A DNA stretch of 64,000 bases from Propionibacteriaceae bacterium. Its GTDB lineage: Bacteria > Actinomycetota > Actinomycetes > Propionibacteriales > Propionibacteriaceae. Every line of letters begins with the position of its first letter. The first letter of the stretch is position 1. Below, in pieces: positions 40,793 to 49,655 of the stretch. The DNA is taken from NCBI GenBank assembly GCA_009782785.1, contig WRIJ01000002.1:62001-126000 (forward strand). Reading direction: 5' to 3'. Under the pieces are notes generated by a model. It searched no databases and was not told the DNA's origin. It was given only the letters and a program-made list of their open reading frames with translations. Both the position numbers and the translations under genes were made by a program.

Positions 40793-40900
40793 GTCATCAC
40801 GAGGTCCCCGTCATTCTGTGCGAAGTCACAGAATCCAGAAACCACAGTTGAACGAATGTTATGTCTGGACCCTGCGACTGGCGCGCAGGGAGACGGTGGT
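40793..40900. repeat. REP-like palindromic repeats
   Basis: cgtcattctgtgcgaagtcacagaatccagaaac...ctggaccctgcgactggcgcgcagggagacgg. Confidence 0.8.
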
Positions 40901-40911
40901 GGAGAAATCCT

Positions 40912-40962
40912 GTTCGTGTCCACAGTTAGCGGTCATGACGACCGTTAACTGTGGACACGAAC
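40912..40962. terminator. 51-bp near-perfect palindrome (23-bp arms, one mismatch) between convergent genes
   Basis: gttcgtgtccacagttagcggtc-atgac-gaccgttaactgtggacacgaac; no T-run follows, so terminator role is tentative. Confidence 0.5.
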
Positions 40963-40975
40963 CGAACACAATGGA

Positions 40976-42025
40976 TTACGGGACCAACTCTAACCACTGT
41001 TGGGTGGCGAACTTTGATTCGACAAGTACGCGGGCGGCTTGTTCTTCCTCGGTGGTGACGTGAGATTCGAGCAAACCATATTGGGAAGAAAAGGAGCTGA
41101 TGAACGACTCTACGATCTCCTCGCGGGTCATGGAGGTTTGGGACTTGAGAGGATCAACTCGCTTGACTGCGGAGCGTACTCCCTTGTCAACGAGCTTTTC
41201 TTTGCCGATCCTGAGCACCTCGGTCATCTTGGTGGCGTCAATATCGTAGGCCATGGTTACGTGGTGGAGGACAGTGCCATCCTTCAACCTCTTCTGGGCA
41301 GCGCCAGCAATCTTGCCAGCCGGTGAAGTGATGTCATTCAGGGGTTGGTAGGTGGCTTCGATCCCCAGGTCGCGAAGGGCCCGAATCACCCAGGAGTCCA
41401 GGAACTCATAGGATTCCTCGAAACTCATGCCATCCACCAGGGAGCCAGGGACCACCAGGGAGTACGTGATGGTGTTGCCCGGTTCAATGAACATCGCTCC
41501 CCCACCAGAAATACGCCGTACGACCGTGATGTCATGCTTGGCTGCCTGGTCAAGATTAACCTCGTTCGACACTGATTGGAAAGAGCCGATCACCACAGCT
41601 GATGATGCCCAATCCCAGATCCGCAAGGTTGGGCCCCTCGTACCAGCTGACAAAGCCTCACCGTAAACCTGATCCAACGCCATCTGCATATGCGGACTGC
41701 GCGGACCATCAACAATCAACTCGAATTGATGATCCTCCCAGCTGGTGGCAGAACCCAGGGCACGCCGTACAGCAAACCCCACATCACGCGGAGCGAACCC
41801 AATGAGAGTGTCATTTTCATCCAGTGCTGAAGTGATCGCATCCGCTATCTGGGAAACCCGTACTGATGTGGGTAGCCCCACTAATGCGGAATTGATCCTC
41901 CCCAGCGCCTCCTCAGGTTCCAAAAAGAAATCCCCCGCCAGATGAGCACTTGTGATCTGATCGTCCATGGCCTCAAGCTCAACCGTGACGAGTTTCCCCC
42001 CCGGCACCTTATAAACTCCACGCAC
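40976..42025 (-). CDS. lplA: Lipoate-protein ligase A with N-terminal LplB-like accessory domain
   Basis: N-terminal YKVPGGKLVTVELEAMDDQITSAHLAGDFFLEPEEALGRI, then catalytic VVRRISGGGAMFIEPGNTITYSLV and AGAAQKRLKDGTVLHH. Confidence 0.85.
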   Translation of the reverse strand: MRGVYKVPGGKLVTVELEAMDDQITSAHLAGDFFLEPEEALGRINSALVGLPTSVRVSQIADAITSALDENDTLIGFAPRDVGFAVRRALGSATSWEDHQFELIVDGPRSPHMQMALDQVYGEALSAGTRGPTLRIWDWASSAVVIGSFQSVSNEVNLDQAAKHDITVVRRISGGGAMFIEPGNTITYSLVVPGSLVDGMSFEESYEFLDSWVIRALRDLGIEATYQPLNDITSPAGKIAGAAQKRLKDGTVLHHVTMAYDIDATKMTEVLRIGKEKLVDKGVRSAVKRVDPLKSQTSMTREEIVESFISSFSSQYGLLESHVTTEEEQAARVLVESKFATQQWLELVP

Positions 42026-42304
42026 ACAAAGATTCTAGTGGAATCGCAGACAACCATTTCATACCTCAGTTACCCGTATCATAAATACATGAGGAAACTA
42101 TTGGGAGTTGCGGTTGCTGGTCTAGGAATTGAATTGGTACATCGGTTCGTCAACAGGATTTCATGAATTCGATGTCATTGATCGAGAAAATCGGCTCATC
42201 CATCTCTTCGCTGCCACCGATGATTAACAACAGTTGACACGTCTCATCACAAGCAAGGAACACAAGGGGACGTACCCTTTGTGTTGCTGGGAACACAAGT
42301 AAAC

Positions 42305-42450
42305 CACCCGTCACCCTGCGGAGCGGAGCGACTCGCAGGGTCCAGACTACCCAGTTGTTCGAATGTGGTTTCTGGATTCTGCGACTTCGCGCAGAATGAC
42401 GGAGGGAGCGCAAACGGGGCTGGGTTTCGCTCCGCAGAATGACCGGGGTT
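42305..42450. repeat. REP/MITE-like palindromic repeats
   Basis: caccctgcggagcggagcgactcgcagggtccagactacccagttgttcgaatgtggtttctggattctgcgacttcgcgcagaatgacgg. Confidence 0.85.
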
Positions 42451-42459
42451 GCGGAATTG

Positions 42460-43665
42460 CTAGGTGATTGACGTGGGTTCATCGTGTGGGGTGTCGTTGC
42501 GGATGAGTTTGATGTCGTGGGTGGAGGCCCAGATGGTGATGTCGTCGCGACGTAGGCAGGCTCCCATGAGGTCGGGGAACTGATCGGGGGTGCAGGCGAA
42601 ACAGGGGATGTCCATTCCGGCGAGTTTGGTGGCCAGGTCCTTGTCGAAACTGGGGCGACCCTCATCGGTGAGTGCCAACAAAACAAGAACATTCACCCCG
42701 GATCTTTTCAACGACGCCATGCGCTGGAGGAAGGATTTCTGGTCGCCACCCTCATAGAGATCAGTGATCAAAATAAAGTGGGCCTTGGTGGGTTGTTCGA
42801 TGATTTTCGCACAGTAGCCCACCGCCTGATCAATGTCCGTACCACCACCCAATTGGACACCGAACAACACATCAACCGGATCAGCGAGCTCCTCGGTCAT
42901 GTCCACCACTGAGGTGTCGAACACCACGAGTTTGGTCGACACCACGGGCAGGGAGGCCATCACCGCAGCAAAAATCGATGCATAAATAACCGAGGTCGCC
43001 ATTGACCCAGACTGATCCACACACAGGATCACCTCATCAAGGTCCACCTTGCGCCTTTGTCGGCGATGGAAACCCACCAGTTTCTCGGGGATCACCGTGC
43101 GATAGTCGGGTTGATAATGTCGCAGGTTCGCAGCAATCGTTTTCTCCCAGGAAATGTCACTGGGTCGTGGGCGGAAAGTACGTTTGGATTTGTCGACGGC
43201 CCCACGAATCGCCTCACTCATTTTCATCTCAAGTTGTTCCATGAGCTTGGCCACAATCGAAGCGATGACCTCACGCGCTGCGGCTTTCGCCTCATCAGGC
43301 ATGACGTCTTTGAGTTCAATCAGGTCAGCTGCCAGGTTCACATCCTGTTCAACGGAAGCCAGGAATTCTGGCTCAGTGAGCATGTGTTTCAGATCATATT
43401 TTTCGAAAGCATCACGCTGAACAATCTGCACCACGGGGGTGGGGAAGTACGCCCTGATCTCCCCCATCCATGTGGAGAGCGCTTTCGGGGATGACTTGCC
43501 CAAACCTCCGCGAGGTTTCTTGCCGCCCTGGGTTTCACCGTCACCATAGAGTGCATCCAGGGCGCCACACAATCGTTGATCTGATTTCTCCAGTTCGTCT
43601 TGGTCAACACCGATTGCTAGCCGCCAGCGCCTCATCCGGGTGTCGACGGATTCTGGTTCTGTCAT
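42460..43665 (-). CDS. VWA domain protein (CoxE/YehP-like) of the MoxR-associated operon
   Basis: MIDAS motif ILCVDQSGSMATSVIYASIFAAVMASLPVVSTKLVVFDTSVVDMTE...GGGTDIDQAVGYC. Confidence 0.88.
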   Translation of the reverse strand: MTEPESVDTRMRRWRLAIGVDQDELEKSDQRLCGALDALYGDGETQGGKKPRGGLGKSSPKALSTWMGEIRAYFPTPVVQIVQRDAFEKYDLKHMLTEPEFLASVEQDVNLAADLIELKDVMPDEAKAAAREVIASIVAKLMEQLEMKMSEAIRGAVDKSKRTFRPRPSDISWEKTIAANLRHYQPDYRTVIPEKLVGFHRRQRRKVDLDEVILCVDQSGSMATSVIYASIFAAVMASLPVVSTKLVVFDTSVVDMTEELADPVDVLFGVQLGGGTDIDQAVGYCAKIIEQPTKAHFILITDLYEGGDQKSFLQRMASLKRSGVNVLVLLALTDEGRPSFDKDLATKLAGMDIPCFACTPDQFPDLMGACLRRDDITIWASTHDIKLIRNDTPHDEPTSIT

Positions 43666-45947
43666 GAGGCACCCCCCAACAGAATCTTGGTCAACTGATC
43701 GAGGTGTTGCTGCCAGCCCTCACCTTGATCGGGGGCTTCCACCACTGCAGAGGGTGCCACCTTCTTCTTAGGATCGAGCGCAGTAATCAAGCGTTTGCGT
43801 TCCATGGAATCCAGTGATGACAGTACGCGTCTGAGCAACGGAAGATAGTTCACGAAGTCATCCTCCGCCAGGGAGATCAGCCACTGATCGACAGCATCCC
43901 GCAATCCCTCATCGAAGAGCAGGCGTTGTGCTGAGGAGGAGAAGAATCCCTCAAAGAACCCGGCAGCATCCACCGTACTGGTGCCTGGGGAGAGTCGAAG
44001 CCCCACCAATGCCACGACCTGCTGCGCATCCATCACTTCGGCCTCATAGAGCAGTGAGGCAACACATCCTGCTACCCGTGGTGTGGCTTGGGTATCCGCC
44101 AAGATTGCTTCCAAGCCTCCCACCCAGTGGTCCAGGATGTCTTGACTGACGTGGACTAATCGTATAGCCGCCTCCCCGCGAGCCAGCAGGTCCGCAAGAG
44201 TCTTGGCCTCATCGTCATTCAATCCCCGAGCAGCAAACCTCATGGTGACACCTGCTTCGATGACGAGTCGATCAAAGAGGTCCCTCAACGATTCCAGATC
44301 GGTTGGTCGCGCTTGGCCGTACCGCAAAATATTGGCCAAAGGTGGGAAGGTGGAGAGAATGTCGAGGCAGTCACTGGTGAGTGCTGCTCGCTGCCACAGC
44401 AGTGGCAATCCCTGGGCGACAGCCGTGTCCAGGGCCGCAGTCAACGCCTGGTGTATGCCGGTGGCTAGTTCGTTGAGGCTCGTGGCTTCCACAAAGTGCT
44501 CAGCTAGCACACCCGCTGATGCCTGTTCAACGGTGGGCCCGTAGACAAGGTGGGTGACCAGTTCCACCATAAAATCAGGATCGAATTGCAGAACCCAGCG
44601 CTCACGGAAGGTGCCACGGGAGTTCCCTGAGTCAGTCAGGCGCCCCCAGGGAACATTCAAAATATTGAGTCGATGCAACAAGGTGGAGCGGAACAACCCG
44701 GACTCTGATCGCAGATCCACCGACAGGTCCCGTTCCAGTGCTTCGGGTTTCAGATTGGCTTTGCGTGCTTGGGTTTCAAAGTCTGCGATCAGTGGGGCGA
44801 GTGGGGTGTCCGCGGAGATCACACCCACCTCGTTGCCGAGAAGCAGTTCGGTTTCCACCATCCTCCACACGATGGTGTCACCGCCGAAGAGTACCGAGAT
44901 GGCGGCTTCACGCAGTTCCTCAAATCCTGGTTGCGGTCGACCCCGCAAAGCAGCCAACCCTACTGCTAAGCGTTCAGCATCAATGAGTGAGGCCGTCGAA
45001 GCGAGGTGACCTCCTTTGCGTACGACCTGGGCTATTTTCACCAACCAGAGTGACACCATGTCTGTACGGTCACGGTTCTCCCACAGGTGTTTGCACCATC
45101 CGGGTGCCGCCACCCCAGCTCCGTACCCCACAATGTGTGACAGCCGAGGGGAAGTCCAGGGCACCCACGTGAGTTGGGCTTTCTTGCGGGGTAAAGACCC
45201 CACGATGGCGCGGTCCTCAGCTTTGGTGTGTTTGGTGTGAAGAGCGGGTACGTGCCAGGCTCCACACACCACAGCCACCGGACCCGATGCTGTGGCGGCA
45301 CATGATGAGATGGCCAACCGCATGTGAGCTTCGCGTCGTTGCTCACGGACCTCGTCTTCTCCTTCTTTGCTTGACACGTCACGCACCTCAGCCATCGCTA
45401 AAGCGATTGCTTCAAAGATCGGACCAGGATCAGGGTTTTGTTCCACCAGGTCAGCCCACCATGATTCACCATCAGTGTAACCCGCAGCTTCGGCGAGTAC
45501 GCCGATTGGGTCCCGGCGATAGCGGTCCAGGGGGTCGAGTTCCTTGTTTGGTATGGGTTTGTGGTCAGCGGGCTTTGAGGATTCATCGGGCTCGGTGGAT
45601 GTTTCATCATCCACTGTTTCTTGGTCACCCAACAGTGCCGTACTGGGTAGGTCAATGAACTCCAGGTGCGCACCATGGCGTACGGCCCAACACACAGCCT
45701 GATATTCGGGGGAAAACATCGCGAATGGATAGAACGCTGTGTGCGATGGGTTATCAGCAGGATAGGCCAGCAGGGCCACGGGTGGAACCATATCCTCCCG
45801 TGCTAGCAACGGTAGTATCCCCGTTGCATCCGCGGGCCCTTCAACCAGTACGTTCGTGGGCTGCAATTCCTCGAGGGCAGCCAGGAGGGCGCCAGCAGAA
45901 CCGGGTCCGTGATGTCGGATCCCGAAATAGGACACTGGTGCACTCAT
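43662..45947 (-). CDS. DUF5682-like protein
   Basis: 761 aa; SYFGIRHHGPGSAGALLAALEELQPTNVLVEGPADA and VVCGAWHVPAL; operon context. Confidence 0.75.
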   Translation of the reverse strand: MSAPVSYFGIRHHGPGSAGALLAALEELQPTNVLVEGPADATGILPLLAREDMVPPVALLAYPADNPSHTAFYPFAMFSPEYQAVCWAVRHGAHLEFIDLPSTALLGDQETVDDETSTEPDESSKPADHKPIPNKELDPLDRYRRDPIGVLAEAAGYTDGESWWADLVEQNPDPGPIFEAIALAMAEVRDVSSKEGEDEVREQRREAHMRLAISSCAATASGPVAVVCGAWHVPALHTKHTKAEDRAIVGSLPRKKAQLTWVPWTSPRLSHIVGYGAGVAAPGWCKHLWENRDRTDMVSLWLVKIAQVVRKGGHLASTASLIDAERLAVGLAALRGRPQPGFEELREAAISVLFGGDTIVWRMVETELLLGNEVGVISADTPLAPLIADFETQARKANLKPEALERDLSVDLRSESGLFRSTLLHRLNILNVPWGRLTDSGNSRGTFRERWVLQFDPDFMVELVTHLVYGPTVEQASAGVLAEHFVEATSLNELATGIHQALTAALDTAVAQGLPLLWQRAALTSDCLDILSTFPPLANILRYGQARPTDLESLRDLFDRLVIEAGVTMRFAARGLNDDEAKTLADLLARGEAAIRLVHVSQDILDHWVGGLEAILADTQATPRVAGCVASLLYEAEVMDAQQVVALVGLRLSPGTSTVDAAGFFEGFFSSSAQRLLFDEGLRDAVDQWLISLAEDDFVNYLPLLRRVLSSLDSMERKRLITALDPKKKVAPSAVVEAPDQGEGWQQHLDQLTKILLGGAS

Positions 45948-45954
45948 GGGGTGT

Positions 45955-47031
45955 TTACAGGACGCGGGTCAGAGCTGAATAATAAGCGGAATAGTTTCTA
46001 CGTTCACGCAAAGCGGTCTCCACGTATTCACTCAAGATCGCTGAATCCTGAACAGGGTCTTTGACGATTGCCCCAATCATGGAGGGTGCTAGCTGTTCAG
46101 CATCGAGTTTGTTTTTGTTGAACCACACAGCCTGTGACAACCCACCGATCATGGTGGAGATCGCTTCGGCTGTGGACAGGGTCGAGGAGGGTGTTTTCAG
46201 GGTCACTTTCCCGTCAGCGGTGAGCCCTGATCGTAGTTCTCGGAAAATGGTCAGCACGCGTCGGATTTCATCATCCACATTGCGCGGCACGGGTAGCAGC
46301 AGATCATCTGCCTGTTCTGCGACACGCCTCGACACGATGGATACTTCCTCTTCGAGGGAGTCAGGTAGGGGAAGAACCACCACATTGAAACGACGTTTCA
46401 GCGCACTCGACAACTCGTTGACACCTTTGTCACGATTGTTGGCGGTGGCAATGATATTGAACCCGCGCACAGCATCCACTGCTGTGTTCAGTTCAGGGAT
46501 GGGCATCATTTTTTCGGAGAGTACGGTGATGAGTGTGTCCTGTACATCGGAACCCATACGGGTGAGCTCCTCCAGGCGTACGATCTTGCCCTCAGCCATC
46601 GCCCGAAACAGTGGTGTCTTCACCAGGGCTTCATCACTGGGTCCATGGGCCAAGAGCTGGGCATAATTCCAGCCGTACCTCACCTGATTCTCGTCAGTGC
46701 CCGCCGTACACTGAATAACCATGGTCGAGTCCCCAGTGATCGCAGCCGCAAGATGCTCCGACACCCAAGATTTTGCCGTACCCGGCACCCCCAACAACAA
46801 CAAGGCACGGTCCGTGGCCAAGGTGGCGATAGCTGCCTCAATGAGGCGCCGGTCCCCCACATACTTCGGTGTGATCTCTGTGCGATCACTGGCTCTCCCA
46901 CCCATGAGATAGGTGCATACCGCCTGAGGGGTGAGAACCCAATTCGGTGGACGATCCCCGGTGTCTTTGGCGAGGGCGTTCAACTCATCGGCGTACTTCC
47001 TCTCAGCAGGAAGGCGTAAAACATCAGTCAT
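45955..47031 (-). CDS. MoxR-family AAA+ ATPase
   Basis: LLLLGVPGTAKSWVSEHLAAAI Walker A, GKIVRLEELTRMGSDVQDTLITVLSEK, IIATANNRDKGVNELSSALKRRF. Confidence 0.92.
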   Translation of the reverse strand: MTDVLRLPAERKYADELNALAKDTGDRPPNWVLTPQAVCTYLMGGRASDRTEITPKYVGDRRLIEAAIATLATDRALLLLGVPGTAKSWVSEHLAAAITGDSTMVIQCTAGTDENQVRYGWNYAQLLAHGPSDEALVKTPLFRAMAEGKIVRLEELTRMGSDVQDTLITVLSEKMMPIPELNTAVDAVRGFNIIATANNRDKGVNELSSALKRRFNVVVLPLPDSLEEEVSIVSRRVAEQADDLLLPVPRNVDDEIRRVLTIFRELRSGLTADGKVTLKTPSSTLSTAEAISTMIGGLSQAVWFNKNKLDAEQLAPSMIGAIVKDPVQDSAILSEYVETALRERRNYSAYYSALTRVL

Positions 47032-48473
47032 GGGGACTCCTTATCGACGGCGGCAGCTTCCCCCAGAGAAGCAACAAGTCTTAAATAGGCGAGTTCACTA
47101 TCACTATACTGCTCGGGGGAGAGTCTCTCCAATATCGCAGAAGCTGCCTCAGGTGTGCAGACATGACCAAGAGCTCGTAGAGATATCCTGGGCAAAGGTG
47201 AATCATCATCGAGGAACCCAATATCTTCTGGGCGAGCAAAACCGGAAGGGAACTGGCTCCAGGGACCCAGGTAGCCGTCACTCAGAGTTTTCGTACGGAA
47301 AACCTCACGAACAACATCAGTGGTGGCACGGTCTAAGAGGAACCCCCAGGCATCCATGGTGGAGAGAAAATACTCATCGATATCAGCAGTGGACGCGGTT
47401 TTATTCACCATAGTGGTCCAGTCAAATCTCAACTCCCAGGAAGAACAACGTGCTCTCACCAGGTCACGTGAACTCACCTGGAGAGCCTTGCTCAGGTCAG
47501 CAAGACTCGTTGGCACATATCGCGCGCTAAAATAGGCATCCGTAAAAAAAGTGCGGGAGTGGGGCTGCCTTAAACGCTTTTTCAGTAGTCTTTTTAATCT
47601 CCTTGATTCTGGTAGCAGACGCTTGAAACGCCAATTACTTTCGGCCGCATAAACAATGTTTCCTTGGATGCGGAAAGCTGCGCGCAGGTCGGCAAGTTCT
47701 TGCTCAGAAGCAGTGCTCACACCAAGACGGCTCAGTAGCTTCGAGGCTGTTCCCCGGGCAAAGAAATCATGATCCTCGTAACAGGAGGTGAGGTAGTCAC
47801 GATCACTGTCCGACAGGTTCGTTCCCAGAACTTCTATCAGTTGTTCCTGCTGGTCTGGTGTTGCTTGGGCGGCATCGTGAGCGATCAAGTCTCGCGCCTG
47901 GTCTGGGTCTGCCACACGCATTTCTTTGAGTTGGAGGACTCGGCGGTCAAATCTTTGCTTGATGACTTCCTCTTTTTTAGCTTTCCCACGAAATTCGTGC
48001 CACCACTGGAAACCCCCGGAAACAATCCCGGTATGGTCGGCCCATTCTTGCCATGGATCATACGTGGTGGAGTCAGGCAAATCCTCTCCAAACCAGCGAC
48101 GTGCTTCAACTAATGGTGTGCGAGGAAACCAGTCAAAGGGGTGAGCAACAAACCCATAGGAGGCGACACGTTCCAGCAATTCTCCCGCCTGACCTGGTTC
48201 GAGGCAGTTTCGGAAAAACTCCCGACAGTTTTCTGGCATGGGTGGCTTATCCAACTGTGGCAGTTCGGTGATGTTCACCTGATCAAAGTCAGGCACCTGC
48301 GGGCGCAGGGTAAAATCAATACACCAACTAGCAATTGCGACCAGTACCCGTTCGCGTTCCTCATCGTTGAGATGATCCAGGGTTTGTGACCATTGTGGAA
48401 CGTGAGCACTGGCAGGTCGCCCAAGTAGCCACTGGGATGTCATGGCAGCGACAGATTCGGTGATTGAGGTCAT
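47028..48473 (-). CDS. HEAT-like helical protein (DUF5691-like), divergent copy
   Basis: 481 aa; WLLGRPASAHVPQWSQTLDHLNDEERERVLVAIA...RPQVPD and C-terminal LRLVASLGEAAAVDKE. Confidence 0.7.
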   Translation of the reverse strand: MTSITESVAAMTSQWLLGRPASAHVPQWSQTLDHLNDEERERVLVAIASWCIDFTLRPQVPDFDQVNITELPQLDKPPMPENCREFFRNCLEPGQAGELLERVASYGFVAHPFDWFPRTPLVEARRWFGEDLPDSTTYDPWQEWADHTGIVSGGFQWWHEFRGKAKKEEVIKQRFDRRVLQLKEMRVADPDQARDLIAHDAAQATPDQQEQLIEVLGTNLSDSDRDYLTSCYEDHDFFARGTASKLLSRLGVSTASEQELADLRAAFRIQGNIVYAAESNWRFKRLLPESRRLKRLLKKRLRQPHSRTFFTDAYFSARYVPTSLADLSKALQVSSRDLVRARCSSWELRFDWTTMVNKTASTADIDEYFLSTMDAWGFLLDRATTDVVREVFRTKTLSDGYLGPWSQFPSGFARPEDIGFLDDDSPLPRISLRALGHVCTPEAASAILERLSPEQYSDSELAYLRLVASLGEAAAVDKESP

Positions 48474-49513
48474 GAAATTGCTAAGTTCCCATCGTCATCC
48501 AGTGAGTATTTAATTCTCCCATGGGCGGTTTGGGATTCCAGCAGTGTCAGATAATACCCATCCCATATGCCCACTGTTTGATGGGGAACCATGGCATCAG
48601 CGAGAAGGCTTCTGTTGATGATAAGTCTTGCTCGACAGGGAAGTCCCGCCCCTGTGTCGGATATCCACCAATAGTCCATCCACGTGCCACTATCCGCTGA
48701 TCTGATCATCTCAATAAAGCGCCCGCGAGGCAGCAGCAGTGGATAGTTCTGCGCCCACGGCAGGGCTTGAGTGTAGGGAAGAATCTGGGTGAGCGGATCA
48801 TCAAAAATTCGCTGAGGCCATGGACGTTCGCCCCTGGCGACACTCAGGGTCTCGACGACTGCTTCCAAAGGTAGTGGACCTGGATAGAAAACCATCGTGC
48901 CTTCGTACTGTATGCCCACCGTGTAAGGGCTCTCTTCGCGTTCCATCACGGCAGGGTAAACGATGAGAGCAAATTGCGGAAAGGCAGGATCACCTGGCTC
49001 TTCAGATGACTGCTCTAGCAGCCAGGGTGTGGTTTGTGGCGTGATGCTGAGAAACCAGGACGCATGGGTAGCCATGTCATCGTGACCAGCCAAGGCGGTT
49101 TCACCAAGATACTCCCATCGTCCGGTGAGACGCAGAGCATCAGGGTCTTTCAGAACATCCTCTTGAGAGGGATATGTGGTGACATATCGGTTCAAGAATT
49201 GACTGTCTGGATCATCGCGCCACGCCCTGACAAGAGCAACAAGTTTGCCGAATTCACGGATCACCGCTTGTGGTCTTTGTTCAGGTTCCACAGCGAGTAT
49301 TCGCTTGGGGATCCCATCGATGCGTGAAGCGAGTGCTGTTACTTTCCTATCAATCAATCGATCAGCAATATGTCGGCAGTTCTCATCAATCACATCGAGG
49401 AATTTGAGGATCCCCAAAGACAGTTGGTCACTGACCCATTTGTCCAGATCATCCAAGGCCTCAGCGACACCCTCCTGTGTCATCTGAGGTTCCCTAGGCA
49501 TGAAGACCAGCAT
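48470..49513 (-). CDS. Paralogue of the SWIM protein (53889-55427) lacking the SWIM zinc finger
   Basis: VSDQLSLGILKFLDVIDENCRHIADRLIDRKVTALASRIDGIPKRILAVEPEQRPQAVIREFGKLVAL parallels the body of 53889-55427. Confidence 0.75.
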   Translation of the reverse strand: MLVFMPREPQMTQEGVAEALDDLDKWVSDQLSLGILKFLDVIDENCRHIADRLIDRKVTALASRIDGIPKRILAVEPEQRPQAVIREFGKLVALVRAWRDDPDSQFLNRYVTTYPSQEDVLKDPDALRLTGRWEYLGETALAGHDDMATHASWFLSITPQTTPWLLEQSSEEPGDPAFPQFALIVYPAVMEREESPYTVGIQYEGTMVFYPGPLPLEAVVETLSVARGERPWPQRIFDDPLTQILPYTQALPWAQNYPLLLPRGRFIEMIRSADSGTWMDYWWISDTGAGLPCRARLIINRSLLADAMVPHQTVGIWDGYYLTLLESQTAHGRIKYSLDDDGNLAIS

Positions 49514-49545
49514 ATCCCTTCACACAATGGCTGAGTTCCCCATAC

Positions 49546-49640
49546 CAGTCATTCCGTGCGAAGTCACGGAATCCAGACTCAGCAGTCGAACAGATGTGGA
49601 TTCTGGACCCTGCGACTTCGCGCAGGGTGACGGGGGTTGG
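49546..49640. repeat. REP/MITE-like element inside the MoxR/SWIM operon
   Basis: gtcattccgtgcgaagtcacggaatccagactcagcagtcgaacagatgtggattctggaccctgcgacttcgcgcagggtgacgg. Confidence 0.88.
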
Positions 49641-49655
49641 TTGCGCTGAGGGAGG

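Noticed and set aside
42089-42166. 25-aa ORF MRKLLGVAVAGLGIELVHRFVNRIS
   Set aside because: Hydrophobic small-protein look, but no clear ribosome-binding site and no independent support
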